Shown here: positions 51,470 to 60,976 of the stretch, one piece after another
Layout of the letters: each line of letters begins with the position of its first letter
Position numbering within the stretch: the stretch's first letter is position 1
Assembly (NCBI RefSeq): GCF_003315035.1
Contig: NZ_QNRE01000006.1
Span: 124,001-188,000 of the forward strand
Direction of reading: 5' to 3'
Source of the DNA: Nocardia puris
GTDB taxonomy: Bacteria > Actinomycetota > Actinomycetes > Mycobacteriales > Mycobacteriaceae
Length of the DNA: 64,000 nucleotides
The notes under the pieces: generated by a model
What the model saw: only the letters and a program-made list of their open reading frames with translations
Told to the model about the DNA's origin: nothing
The model's database searches: none
Translations under genes and position numbers: made by a program

Positions 51470-53263
51470 ATGGCAAGCGATGTTTCGGACAGGACCGCAG
51501 CGTCTGGCGCCGATCCCGGCGAACCCGCCCGCAAACCCCGGCTGGACTGGTTGATCTTCGGGATCACCGCGCTCGGTTCGGTCGGCTTCGTGCTGTGGGG
51601 CGTGTTCGACAAGGAGGGGCTCGCCTCGGCCGCGTCGAACGCGCAGACGTGGGTGATCACCGACACCGGCTGGCTGTTCGTGCTGCTCGCGACGGCGTTC
51701 GTGGTCTACGTGATCTGGCTGGCGGCCAGCCGGTACGGCCGCATCCCGCTCGGCGCCGACGACGAGAAGCCCGAGTTCCGCACGGTGTCGTGGATCGCGA
51801 TGATGTTCAGCGCCGGCATGGGCATCGGCCTGATGTTCTGGGGTGTGGCGGAGCCGTTGTCGCACTTCGTGACTCCGCCGCCGGGGACGGCCGCGCCCGG
51901 TTCCCCCGAAGCCGCCGAGATCGCGATGGCCACCACACTGTTCCACTGGACCTTGCACCCGTGGGCCATCTACGCCGTCGCGGGCCTCGCCATCGCCTAC
52001 AGCACTTTCCGCAAAGGCCGTTCGCAACTGATCTCCTCGGTGTTCCGGCCGCTGCTGGGCCGCAGGGCGAACGGGCTCGGCGGACGGGTCATCGACATGA
52101 TGGCGATCTTCGCGACCCTGTTCGGGTCGGCGGCCTCACTGGGCTTGGGCGCGTTGCAGATCGGCGCGGGCATGGAGTTCAACGGCTGGATCGATGCCGT
52201 CGGCAAGGCCGGGCTGGTCGCGATCATCGCCGGACTGACAGTCGCGTTCGTGATCTCGGCGGTGTCGGGCATCGAACGCGGCATCCAGTGGCTGTCCAAT
52301 ATCAACATGGTGCTGGCACTGGTCATCGCGGCGTTCGTGTTCGTCGCGGGACCGACGCTGTTGATGCTCAATTTGATCCCGACCGCCCTCGGCGACTACG
52401 TCAACATGCTGCCCACGATGGCTTCGCGCACCGGCGCCGGTGATACGGCCACGCAAGATTGGCTGTCACTGTGGACGATCTTCTACTGGGCGTGGTGGAT
52501 CTCCTGGACTCCGTTCGTCGGCATGTTCATCGCCCGGATCAGCCGGGGCCGCACCATCCGCCAATTCGTGACGGGCGTGCTCTTGGTGCCCACCATCGTG
52601 AGCCTGGTGTGGTTCGTGGTGTTCGGCGGAGCGGGTATCGCGGAGCAGTCCCAGCACGGCGATCTGACCGAGGCAGACGGGTCGGTGAACGAGAACTTCG
52701 CCCTGTTCCACCTGCTGGATCACTACCCGATCGCCACCGCCACGACGATCCTGGTGATGATCCTGGTCGCCATCTTCTTCGTCTCCGGCGCCGACGCCGC
52801 CGCTCTGGTGATGGGCACGCTGTCCGAGCGGGGCGGCATCGAACCGTCCCGGCTCACCGTCACGTTCTGGGGCGCGGCCACCGGCGCCGTGGCGGCGATC
52901 ATGCTGGTGATCGCCGATCCGGACGATCTCGGCGGAGCGCTGCGCGGCCTGCAAGCCCTGACCACCGTCGTAGCGTTGCCCTTCCTGCTGGTCATGGCCG
53001 CGATGTGCGTGTCGCTGTACAAGGATTTGCGCGAGGACCCACTCATCCTGCGCGCCGACCGCGGCGTGGAACTGGTGGAGGTCGCGGTGGAACTCGGCAC
53101 CGAGATGCACGACGGCGACTTCGCCCTCGTCACCGAGCCCGTCCAGGTCGACGAGGCGACCACACTCGTCACCGAAACGCTGAAGACGGACGGGAAGGTC
53201 GACGGTCGCACCGGCCCGGGCGAAACACGCCGCGAGGACGAACCGGAACAACCCGCCACCTGA
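51470..53263 (+). CDS. BCCT-family transporter (glycine betaine/choline type)
   Basis: A 597-residue sodium-coupled transporter with 12 helices. The first signature GMGIGLMFWGVAEPL is present, and the helix-8 signature WTIFYWAWWISWTPFVGMFIARISRGRTIRQFV is complete. The hydrophilic C-terminal tail (~70 residues, Glu/Asp-rich) could sense osmotic change as in BetP. ATG 51470 with GAAAGG at 51453-51458. It is a compatible-solute importer; osmotic control is plausible but not shown. Confidence 0.92.
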   Translation: MASDVSDRTAASGADPGEPARKPRLDWLIFGITALGSVGFVLWGVFDKEGLASAASNAQTWVITDTGWLFVLLATAFVVYVIWLAASRYGRIPLGADDEKPEFRTVSWIAMMFSAGMGIGLMFWGVAEPLSHFVTPPPGTAAPGSPEAAEIAMATTLFHWTLHPWAIYAVAGLAIAYSTFRKGRSQLISSVFRPLLGRRANGLGGRVIDMMAIFATLFGSAASLGLGALQIGAGMEFNGWIDAVGKAGLVAIIAGLTVAFVISAVSGIERGIQWLSNINMVLALVIAAFVFVAGPTLLMLNLIPTALGDYVNMLPTMASRTGAGDTATQDWLSLWTIFYWAWWISWTPFVGMFIARISRGRTIRQFVTGVLLVPTIVSLVWFVVFGGAGIAEQSQHGDLTEADGSVNENFALFHLLDHYPIATATTILVMILVAIFFVSGADAAALVMGTLSERGGIEPSRLTVTFWGAATGAVAAIMLVIADPDDLGGALRGLQALTTVVALPFLLVMAAMCVSLYKDLREDPLILRADRGVELVEVAVELGTEMHDGDFALVTEPVQVDEATTLVTETLKTDGKVDGRTGPGETRREDEPEQPAT

Positions 53264-53426
53264 CCCGCCCGGAACCCGCTCGCAGACAGCACCTTCGGCG
53301 CCGAGATCGCTCGTGGCCACGGGAGATCGTCCTTCGCCCTGACACGAAATCCACTCGCGGACAACGAGATACCCCCGCGTCTGCTTGCGCAGCAGGTACT
53401 GTGTCGGCGAAAAAGAAGGTTACTTC

Positions 53427-54279
53427 ATGGTGTTCAGGAAGATGTTGGCGGCGGTCGGTGTCGGGCGCGCCGAGATCGAAGTCGAGATGTTCGCACCGCA
53501 GGTGCGGCCGGGCGACGTTCTCGAGGGCGTGATCCGGCTGACCGGCGGGCTGATCGGGCAGGACATCGATTGCGCCGGTATCGAATTCGTCGCCGGAGCC
53601 GACGTCGAGCCCGAGCAGCCGGGCCTGCTGGATCGTGCCGAGCAAGCCGAGTACGCCGCGACCTCCGGCCCGGCCGACCTGGTTCGAGAGCATCGTCGAC
53701 GACGCCTCGGGCGGCGTGGCCGACGACGATGTCTGTTTCGGCAGCAACGTCGTGCACGGTCCGCTGCATCTCGACGGCGGTGACACGCAAGAGCTCCGGT
53801 TCACGGCCGGTGTGCCGTTCGAGACACCGATCACCCATCACTACGGTGGGCCGCTGCCCGCCATCTCGGTCGCGCTGCGCGCCGTGGCGGCGATTCCGTC
53901 CGCGGCCGACGCGAACGTGACCGTCCCGCTCGTCGTCGCGGCGACACCCGCCCAGGACGCCGTTCTCGAGGCGGTCGGACGTCTCGGATTCCCGCTGCTC
54001 GGCACCAGCGTCCGCGCGGGCTCGGACCTCGGCGGTCTCACGCCGGCGATCCAGCAGATCCGATTCGGAGGTTCACCGCAGTTCCCCGGGGCGGACCTGC
54101 TGTCGCTCTCCTTGCAGCCCGGATTCGACGTCACCAACGCGTACGTCGTCATCGGCAGTGAAGGCGCGCTGACCAGCCCCCGAAGCAGACCGGGTCATTT
54201 GCGCGTCGACCACAACCGCATCCACGGTGTGGACTCGGCACGCGAGCTGCACCACCTGATCAGCGGACTGTCGCGCTGA
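53427..54279 (+). pseudogene. SpoOM-like protein, frameshifted
   Basis: The 5' part (ATG 53427, AAGAAGG in front) reads MVFRKMLAAVGVGRAEIEVE then PGDVLEGVIRLTGG, the start of a SpoOM (arrestin-like sporulation control) protein. Near 53640-53690 the sense moves to the +1 frame, which continues HGPLHLDGGDTQELRF, VPFETPITHHYGG and QDAVLEAVGRLGF to the stop at 54277-54279. The composite length (~284 residues) fits the family (~260-280). So one frameshift splits it. A sequencing error or a recent pseudogene are equally possible. Confidence 0.7.
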
Positions 54280-54459
54280 TCGGCGCGGTGCCGGGAGCGT
54301 CCGCACGCTCGCCGCGCCAGGTGCGTGGATCGTGGTCGAACCGGTCGGGTCGCTCCGTCACCTTCGCGCGGCGGGGCGGGTTGGTAGCCTTGTTCCGCAC
54401 GACGCCGGTGCGCGATCGCGGGCAGGGGCGGTCGGCGTCGGCGTCCGAGTGAGGTGAGC

Positions 54460-55983
54460 ATGGTCCGCCGCGACAACGACGGTCGAATCCTGAAGCTGCC
54501 GAGGCGTGTCGACGCGGGCGGCGATCCGCCGACGGGCGGCTTCGCCCGCACCACGCGGCTGGCCGGTCTGCCGGTGGCGTTCGCGGGCCGCCGGATGGCC
54601 GGGGCGGGCAAGCGCATGCTCGGGCGTTCGGCGGAGGAGATCGACCGGGATATCCAGGCCAGGACCGCACAACACCTGTTCGAAGTGCTGGGGGAACTCA
54701 AGGGCTGCGTCGCCAAGCTGGGCCAGTTGATGGCGCTGTACGAGCTGGCGCTGCCCGCCGATTTCGCCGCGCCGTACCGGGACGCGCTCGGCCAACTCCA
54801 GGATTCCGCCCCCGCGATGTTGCCGCCGATGGTGCACCGCGTGCTGGCTCAGCAACTCGGCCCCACGTGGCGCACCCGGTTCCTGGAATTCGAGGACCGC
54901 CCGGCCGCGGCCGCCTCGGTGGGGCAGGTGCACCGCGCGGTGTGGCACGACGGGCGGCGCGTCGCGGTGAAGATCATGTACCCGGGCGCGCGCGAGGCCG
55001 TGCTGAGCGACTTGCAGGCGTTGCGCCGGATCGCGCCGCTGTTCACCGCCCTGCTGCCGGGCGCGGATTCCCGCGCCGTGATCGAGGCCCTGTGCGCCTA
55101 CATCGGCGAGGAACTGGACTACGAGCTGGAGGCCGCGCACCAGCGCGCCTTCGCCGCCGCCTACGCCGACGATCCCGATTTCGTGGTGCCCGACGTGGTC
55201 GCGCGGATCGGCGACGTCCTGATCACCGATTGGCTGGACGGCGTCTCCCTCTCGCGGGTGCTGGGCCAGAACCAGCCGCTGGACCGCGACCGGGCGGGTC
55301 TGCTGGTGCTGCGGTTCCTGCTCTCCGGCCCGGTCCGGGCCGGACTGCTCTACGGCGACCCGCACCCCGGCAATTTCCGGATCATGCCCGACGGGCGGCT
55401 CGGCGTGGTCGATTTCGGCGCGTGCGCGCCTTTCCCGCCCGGCTACCTCGACGCGCTCACCGATATGGCGCGCGCGATCCTCTCCGAGGACCCGACCGAT
55501 ATCGAAGCGGCGATCCGCAGGCGCGGCTACATGGAACCCGATCGCGCCGTGGACATTCCGCGCGTGCTGCACCAGCTGGCCCCGATCCGCGACGCCATGC
55601 TCGACCCCACCTTCCGCATGACCACCACCTGGCTGCGCAAACGCGTCTCGGCGACCGTGGATCTGCGCCTGTCCAACGTCATCCGCCAGCTCACCATGCC
55701 CGCCGAGCACACCCCCATGCTGCGCACCTTCCTCGCGGGCATCAGCGTGATGTCGCAACTCCAGCCGGAACTGCCCCTGCGCGAAGAATGCAACCGCTGG
55801 TTCCCCGACGTCATCGCTGCCCTCGGACTCGACGACCTCCCTCCGGCCACCAAGCCCCTGCCCGCCTTGGCTTCGATGGAACTGCCTCTCCCCCAAGGCA
55901 ATCCGCCACCGCCACGCCGAATCTCGGCCGTGCCGAACATTTCTCACGATTCCGCCGTGCCACGGCCGGACGACGATCGCTGA
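54460..55983 (+). CDS. AarF/UbiB (ABC1) family atypical kinase
   Basis: A 507-residue protein of the atypical kinase family (AarF/UbiB/ADCK). The KxGQ motif reads AKLGQLM, the A-rich loop AAAASVGQVHRA, and VAVKIMYPG the Lys motif; then DWLDG, GLLYGDPHPGNF and VDFGAC complete the catalytic set. It likely uses ATP in quinone or lipid metabolism. ATG 54460 is chosen over GTG 54454, which overlaps the ribosome site. Monocistronic. Confidence 0.9.
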   Translation: MVRRDNDGRILKLPRRVDAGGDPPTGGFARTTRLAGLPVAFAGRRMAGAGKRMLGRSAEEIDRDIQARTAQHLFEVLGELKGCVAKLGQLMALYELALPADFAAPYRDALGQLQDSAPAMLPPMVHRVLAQQLGPTWRTRFLEFEDRPAAAASVGQVHRAVWHDGRRVAVKIMYPGAREAVLSDLQALRRIAPLFTALLPGADSRAVIEALCAYIGEELDYELEAAHQRAFAAAYADDPDFVVPDVVARIGDVLITDWLDGVSLSRVLGQNQPLDRDRAGLLVLRFLLSGPVRAGLLYGDPHPGNFRIMPDGRLGVVDFGACAPFPPGYLDALTDMARAILSEDPTDIEAAIRRRGYMEPDRAVDIPRVLHQLAPIRDAMLDPTFRMTTTWLRKRVSATVDLRLSNVIRQLTMPAEHTPMLRTFLAGISVMSQLQPELPLREECNRWFPDVIAALGLDDLPPATKPLPALASMELPLPQGNPPPPRRISAVPNISHDSAVPRPDDDR

Positions 55984-56203
55984 CGGCGAACCGCGCGAGC
56001 CGATTCCGCAGCCCTCCGCCTGGCACCGCTATGTGCCGCAGAACTCGACGGTCGTTCCGCATCGGCCGCCACCCTCACTGAAAGCGAACGGCGGTTCCCA
56101 CCGCGCGCCACGAGTTCGCTCGCACCACCCGCCGACCCGGAGTTGGCCAACAGTCCAGCACACGTTCACATCGCATTGGGATTGCTGGGCCAGGGTGGCG
56201 CGC

Positions 56204-57766
56204 ATGGTTCACAGCGGTTCTGCATTCGGTATCTCCCGGCGCACGCTGTTGCGCGGGTCCGCGGTCGGGCTGGTCGCCGGTCCGGCGCTGGTGGCGTGCG
56301 GGTCGGACGACGGGCCTGCGTTGGTGCGGGCGCGGCCCTCGCTCACCCACGGCGTGGCGGTGGGCGATCCGCGCGTCGACGGCGCGCTGATCTGGGCGCG
56401 GTCGGATCAGCCCGCGACGCTGATCGTGGAGACCTCCGCCACCGAATCCTTCACCGACGCACGGCGATTCACCGGCCCGCAACTCACCCCCGACAGCGAC
56501 GGCACCGGACGGGTGCGCCTGTCCGGCCTGCCCGCGGGCCAGACCGTGCATTATCGCGTCACGCTCGAAGGCGAGGACGGCGCCACCTCCGAACCCGTCA
56601 CCGGCGTGTTCCGCACCGCGCCCGACAGCCCGTCCGACATCAAGCTGCACTGGTCGGGCGACGTGGCCGGCCAGGGCTACGGCATCAACCCCGACCTCGG
56701 CGGCATGACCATCTTCTCCACCATGGCCGCCCGCGACCCGCACCTGTTCCTGCATTCCGGCGACGTCGTATACGCCGACGGCCCGCTGAAGGAATCGGTC
56801 ACGCTGCCCGACGGGCGGGTGTGGCGTAACACCGTCACCGAAGCCAAGAGCGCGGTCGCGCAGACCCTCGACGAGTTCCGCGGCCAGTACGCCTACAACC
56901 TCAGCGACCAGAACTACCGCGCGTTCAACGCCTCGGTGGCGCAGCTGGTGCAGTGGGACGACCACGAGGCGGTGAACAACTGGTACGAGGGCGGCACCGT
57001 CGCCGCCGACAAGGGCTACACCGAACGCGATATGAGCACGCTCGCGGCGCGCGGCTGGCAGGCGTTCCACGAGTGGATGCCGCTGGATCCGCGCGAGGCC
57101 GTGGACGGCAGGCTGTTCCGCAAGGTCTCCTACGGCCCGCTGCTGGACGTGTTCGTGCTCGACATGCGCACCTACAAGGACGCGAACGGCGCCAACACCT
57201 CGCCCGACGGCCGCATCTTCGGCCCGCAGCAGACGCGGTGGCTCATCGACGGGCTGCGCGATTCGCGCGCCACCTGGAAGATCGTGGCGAACGACCTGCC
57301 GCTGGGCGTGATCGTGCCCGACGGCAAGACCGCGTTCGAAGGCCCCGCCAACGCCGACCCGGGTGCGCCCTCGGGCCGCGAAACCGAGATCGCGCAGGTG
57401 CTTTCGGCGATCAAGGCGAACCGGGTGACGGGCGTGGTGTGGTTGACCGCCGACGTCCATTACACCGCCGCGCACCGCTACTCCCCCGAGCGCGCCGCGT
57501 TCACCGACTTCGACGAGTTCTGGGAGTTCGTTTCCGGACCGCTCAACGCGGGCGCGTTCGGCCCCAACGACCTCGACGCGACGTTCGGCCCGGAAGCGGT
57601 GTTCGTGCACGCCCCGCCGGAGCCGAACACCTCGCCGCTGGACGCGACGTTCCAACACTTCGGCGAGGTGCTGATCGACGGGCGCTCGGCCGAACTCACC
57701 GTGAACCTGTGCGACGGGACCGGCGCGGTGTTGTTCACCCAGAAGCTGCCCGCACCGGGACGGTGA
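56204..57766 (+). CDS. PhoD-type alkaline phosphatase, Tat lipoprotein
   Basis: A 520-residue metallophosphatase/phosphodiesterase of the PhoD family. The N-terminus has a Tat signal (ISRRTLLRGSAVGLVAG) ending in a lipobox-like ALVAC, so it is exported folded and lipid-anchored. The PhoD N-domain (GVAVGDPRVDGALIWAR) and metal motifs HSGDVVYADGP, QWDDHEAVNNWY and WLTADVHYTAAHRYSP are present. It likely releases phosphate from organic phosphates outside the cell. ATG 56204, with AGGGTGG upstream, keeps the Tat signal intact. Confidence 0.9.
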   Translation: MVHSGSAFGISRRTLLRGSAVGLVAGPALVACGSDDGPALVRARPSLTHGVAVGDPRVDGALIWARSDQPATLIVETSATESFTDARRFTGPQLTPDSDGTGRVRLSGLPAGQTVHYRVTLEGEDGATSEPVTGVFRTAPDSPSDIKLHWSGDVAGQGYGINPDLGGMTIFSTMAARDPHLFLHSGDVVYADGPLKESVTLPDGRVWRNTVTEAKSAVAQTLDEFRGQYAYNLSDQNYRAFNASVAQLVQWDDHEAVNNWYEGGTVAADKGYTERDMSTLAARGWQAFHEWMPLDPREAVDGRLFRKVSYGPLLDVFVLDMRTYKDANGANTSPDGRIFGPQQTRWLIDGLRDSRATWKIVANDLPLGVIVPDGKTAFEGPANADPGAPSGRETEIAQVLSAIKANRVTGVVWLTADVHYTAAHRYSPERAAFTDFDEFWEFVSGPLNAGAFGPNDLDATFGPEAVFVHAPPEPNTSPLDATFQHFGEVLIDGRSAELTVNLCDGTGAVLFTQKLPAPGR

Positions 57767-57940
57767 CGTTGGGGCCGATGCGGACACCTCGAGAGGTCGC
57801 TCGCGGCACCGTGCAGACCGTCCGGTTCGACCCCGATCACACCGCATCGCCGCAGGTCGGAGGGGGTGGGTGACGGGAGTGAAAACGGGGACGAAGTTCG
57901 GGTGCACACCACCGCCCGGACTGTGGTTAAGTGTCGTGCC

Positions 57941-59215
57941 ATGAGCACGCCGCAGTCTGTCTCCTCCGAAGAATATCTCCCCCGCGACACGGCGGATGTC
58001 GTTCGCACAGTGCGGGATTCACGGGGTCGCTCGGAGCGGTTGACGGTCCGCGGCGGCGAACCGCTCGAGGACGGACTCGGCCTGCCCGATCCGCGGGCGG
58101 TGGTCTCGCTGCGGCGGATGAACCAGGTGCTCGACATCAACCTGGGGCGGCGCACGGTGCGGGTGCAGGCGGGCGCGAAGCTCTCCGACATCGACCGCAG
58201 GCTCGGCGCGCACGGCCTCGGCCTGCCGGTCGTCGGCGACCACCGCGACATCACCGCGGGCGGATTCGCCTCCGTCGGCGGCGTCAGCAGCGCCTCGCAC
58301 CGCTACGGACTGTTCATCGACCAGATCGTGGACCTCGAGTACGTGGACACCGACGGCCGCATCGGCACCTGCGGGCGCAACCACCACACCGAGCGCTTCC
58401 ACCGGATCCTGGGCGCGGGCGGGCGCGCGGGGATCATCACCGCGCTCACCCTGGACGCGATCGATATCGACAAGGACCACACCTGGCTCACCACCGAGGC
58501 CGACCGGTTCCTCGACTTCGACTCGTTCGTCGAGCACGCGCACACCGAGATCGTGCGCCCGCGCAACGCGGCGCTACAGGTGGGCCGCTGGGTCGACACC
58601 GCACCGCTGAAGGTGGCGCGGCCGGTCGGCACCGGGCACGTGCAGCTGGGGACGGTGCGGTTCGGGCAGTGGTCGAGCCTGTATCCCACCACGCCCACCC
58701 GGTCGCTGCGCGCTCGTCGCGAGGTGGGTGCGCGCACGCGTAAGTCGTTGGGCGCCATCGCCTCCCACGCGGGTGGTCGCGCGGGCATGCCGGTGCGCAA
58801 CGCCGCCGCGGGCGCGCTGATGTTCGCGCCGAAGGTGCTCACCCTGCGCGACGCGGAGTACCTGGCCGACACCGTGATCAGCTCCTCGGAGCGCGGACCC
58901 GCCTACCGCGTGGGCGTCTTCGCGCCGCTGTCCACGTACGGGTCGGTGTTCTACCGGCTGCACGACCTGTTCTCCGGGCACCGGGAACGCACCGGCTGCT
59001 TCACCGTCATCTCCGCGATGACCTACGGCGTGCGCTCGACCTACCTGCGCGCCGAAGCGGCCGCCCGCAACCTTCCGGCCGAGGACCACGGCCTCATCAC
59101 CTTCACCTGCCGCCTGCGGCCGTCGGCCCTGCCCTCCGAACTCCTGCGCGACATCGTGTCGGGGATCGACGAGATCTGCGCGTCGGAACACGCCATGCGC
59201 TACGACACGGCCTGA
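57941..59215 (+). CDS. FAD-binding (PCMH-type) oxidoreductase
   Basis: A 424-residue FAD-linked oxidoreductase. The PCMH FAD domain covers VVSLRRMNQVLDINLGRRTVRVQAGAKLSDIDRRL, LGLPVVGDHRDITAGGFASVGGVSSASHRYG and GAGGRAGIITALTL. The histidine/cysteine covalent flavin sites are not evident. The substrate domain is divergent and unassigned. ATG 57941. It is flanked by unrelated genes, so the substrate cannot be inferred. Confidence 0.85.
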   Translation: MSTPQSVSSEEYLPRDTADVVRTVRDSRGRSERLTVRGGEPLEDGLGLPDPRAVVSLRRMNQVLDINLGRRTVRVQAGAKLSDIDRRLGAHGLGLPVVGDHRDITAGGFASVGGVSSASHRYGLFIDQIVDLEYVDTDGRIGTCGRNHHTERFHRILGAGGRAGIITALTLDAIDIDKDHTWLTTEADRFLDFDSFVEHAHTEIVRPRNAALQVGRWVDTAPLKVARPVGTGHVQLGTVRFGQWSSLYPTTPTRSLRARREVGARTRKSLGAIASHAGGRAGMPVRNAAAGALMFAPKVLTLRDAEYLADTVISSSERGPAYRVGVFAPLSTYGSVFYRLHDLFSGHRERTGCFTVISAMTYGVRSTYLRAEAAARNLPAEDHGLITFTCRLRPSALPSELLRDIVSGIDEICASEHAMRYDTA

Positions 59216-59262
59216 TCGGAACCGGTACCGCACCGAGATGTGGGCGCCCTTGACGCGCCCTC

Positions 59263-59279
59263 ACTTTGCGATGCAAAGT
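59263..59279. promoter_or_regulatory. operator site 1 of the membrane-protein/regulator pair
   Basis: A perfect palindrome ACTTTGC-GAT-GCAAAGT overlapping the probable -10 (TTGACG at 59250-59255 is the likely -35). The same half-sites recur 28 bp downstream. Confidence 0.65.
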
Positions 59280-59286
59280 TGAAGGC

Positions 59287-59868
59287 ATGAACTCTGCATC
59301 GCAAAGTTATCCGGATGCCGAGCGGGCGCGGCAACTCGTCGGCGATATCGAAGACCTCACCGCCCGCGGGTGGCGGATGGCGTCGGCGGCCTGGTTTCCG
59401 CTGCTGTGCGTGGCGGTGACGATCCTGGCGTCGGTGCCCGCGGGCATCCTGCTCGAAGGGCGGGGCAGCGTGGGGCTGTACTGGCTGTTCGTCGCGCCGC
59501 TCACCGCGGTGGCGTCGGGCTGGTACTTCGCCACCGGCCGCACCCAACTGCCCGAGATGCGCGGCCTGGTGCTGGGCGTCACGGGCCTGGCGATGCTCAC
59601 CGGCACCTTGCTGCTCGGCCTGTTCATCGACGGCGATTGGGGATTCGCCGCGCCGTGGTTGACGATCGGCATCGGCTTCGCCGTGTTCGGTGTGGCGATG
59701 CGCTCGGTCACCCTCGCCGTGGTGGGCGCGGTGAGTTTCGTCGCCGCGATCGTCGTGACGCTGACCGACCCGGCCGACGGCTACGTGATCCTCGCCCTGG
59801 CGGTCGGCGCGACCGCCGCCCTGGCGACCTTCGCCGAACTGCTCCACACCGATCCCGCCCGCCGATGA
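59287..59868 (+). CDS. multi-pass membrane protein paired with a regulator
   Basis: A 193-residue protein with about five to six helices (around 40-165) and an N-terminal soluble part (DAERARQLVGDIEDLTARGWRM). No family is recognised with confidence; the topology resembles small membrane proteins co-encoded with winged-helix regulators in actinobacteria. ATG 59287 with GAAGG. The palindromic operators bracket this start, and the downstream regulator overlaps its stop by ATGA, so a self-contained autoregulated module is likely. Confidence 0.75.
   Translation: MNSASQSYPDAERARQLVGDIEDLTARGWRMASAAWFPLLCVAVTILASVPAGILLEGRGSVGLYWLFVAPLTAVASGWYFATGRTQLPEMRGLVLGVTGLAMLTGTLLLGLFIDGDWGFAAPWLTIGIGFAVFGVAMRSVTLAVVGAVSFVAAIVVTLTDPADGYVILALAVGATAALATFAELLHTDPARR
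59291..59307. promoter_or_regulatory. operator site 2, inside the first codons
   Basis: ACTCTGC-ATC-GCAAAGT, one mismatch from site 1 arms, lies directly after the ATG at 59287. The pair flanks the start codon and is spaced about 28 bp centre to centre. Confidence 0.6.
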
Positions 59869-60173
59869 GCGATCCGCACCCGACCGTCGGGCTCGACGAC
59901 ACCGTCCACCAGCGCACCCGCCTGGGCATCCTCGCCCTGCTGCGCAGCGGCGTGTCGATGGAGTTCGGCGCCCTGCGCGACACCCTGCACCTCACCGACG
60001 GCAACCTCAACCGCCACATCAAGGTCCTCGACGAGGCCGGCCTCATCGAAGGCAGCCGAACCACCGGCCGCGGCCGCCCCCGTACCTGGTTCACCATCAC
60101 CGAAGCCGGCCGCGCCGCCCTCGACACCGAACTCACCGCCCTGCGCGCCCTCATCGCCGCCGCCGAGGAGTGA
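59865..60173 (+). CDS. winged-helix transcriptional regulator
   Basis: A 102-residue single-domain winged HTH regulator: RLGILALLRSGVSMEFGALRDTL, recognition helix NLNRHIKVLDEAGLIE, wing SRTTGRGRPRTWFTITEAGRAAL. The basic RTTGRGRPR wing is typical of the group often co-encoded with membrane proteins. It probably represses its own operon through the two GCAAAGT palindromes at 59263-59307. ATG overlaps the preceding stop. Confidence 0.85.
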   Translation: MSDPHPTVGLDDTVHQRTRLGILALLRSGVSMEFGALRDTLHLTDGNLNRHIKVLDEAGLIEGSRTTGRGRPRTWFTITEAGRAALDTELTALRALIAAAEE

Positions 60174-60312
60174 AGGGGCGCGGACCGCTCACACCGGCGC
60201 ACTCATCGCGCGCCGACGAGCGGGTGGTGCCGGACCGATCGCGCGCACCGACCGGCGGCAGGCCCGAACCGAGATCGCCCGCCGCTCACGCGGATCACAC
60301 TCCTTGTCAGAT

Positions 60313-60335
60313 CACCCGCGGCGAGTCCGCGGGTG
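60313..60335 (+). terminator. hairpin after the regulator gene
   Basis: A perfect 9-bp stem CACCCGCGG (60313-60321) with CCGCGGGTG (60327-60335), 140 nt beyond the regulator stop. No U-run; could also be an unrelated stem. Confidence 0.4.
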
Positions 60336-60843
60336 GGGAATGTGAGGGCGCGACGCTGTGTGAGAGGGCGCCTATCGGTAGTCAGCGAGGCGGACCGGCG
60401 CGGACGGTGGTCGCTGTCGGCACGAGTCGGTTCGCGCGGGCAGCCCTTCGTCACCGACACCGCTTGGCGGACAGTCGGTCCCGGTCGGGCTGGTCTCGGC
60501 GACGGCCAAGGGCCGAGCCGCGGTCCGCACAGTTCGGGGTTCGCACGGACGATTCGCCCCGTCGACGCTCCACCACACGGACCACACACCTCCGATGCCG
60601 CCCACCGCACGGACGAGCCCCAGCCGCGTCGACCTCGTCTTCGGTCCGAGGTCGGCGGACCGGGCGCGCCCTCGGGACTCTCGGACGTCGACGACCCGGC
60701 CGACACAGGCGCCGACACCGAATCCGATACGACCGATTCCCCGCACGCACCGACCGCCGCGGCAACCGCGACGAGAACTACAGCAGCACGGCGACCACGC
60801 GACAGCGTCGCACCGACGAGAGAAGGTCTCACTGGCCAACTCC

Positions 60844-60859
60844 TTTTGGTATGCCATTT
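60844..60859. promoter_or_regulatory. GntR-type operator 1
   Basis: TTTTGGTATGCCATTT matches FadR-type GntR sites (TTGGTATACCAA-like). A reverse-oriented copy lies 100 bp downstream over the promoter of the deaminase gene. Confidence 0.55.
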
Positions 60860-60943
60860 CAGCGTGCCCAGACCAACGGACACCGGCAAGTCGCAGTACC
60901 AATCGCCCGAATCGACGCCGCCTATAGGTCAGAATCCGAATAA

Positions 60944-60957
60944 TTGGCATACCAAAA
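60944..60957. promoter_or_regulatory. GntR-type operator 2 over the deaminase promoter
   Basis: TTGGCATACCAAAA, the inverted copy of operator 1. It includes TTGGCA, which can serve as the -35 for TAGCCT (60965-60970), 6 nt before the ATG at 60977. Binding here would block the promoter. Confidence 0.6.
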
Positions 60958-60964
60958 GAGGGAG

Positions 60965-60970
60965 TAGCCT
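60965..60970 (+). promoter_or_regulatory. -10 of the leaderless deaminase gene
   Basis: TAGCCT, then GAACCC and the ATG at 60977. Confidence 0.5.
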
Positions 60971-60976
60971 GAACCC

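Larger units (their letters stand above)
60174..60976. other. ~800-bp intergenic region with operators, no clear gene
   Basis: A terminator-like hairpin lies at 60313-60335, and two palindromic TTGGTATGCCA-type sites lie at 60844-60859 and 60944-60957. Frames read through from 60203-60889 on both strands but are Arg/Ser/Thr-rich with no ribosome site or family. I do not call a gene. Confidence 0.5.

Noticed and set aside
53385..54279. Two separate small genes instead of one frameshifted SpoOM-like gene
   Set aside because: The two halves match successive parts of one family, and the second has no ribosome site of its own.
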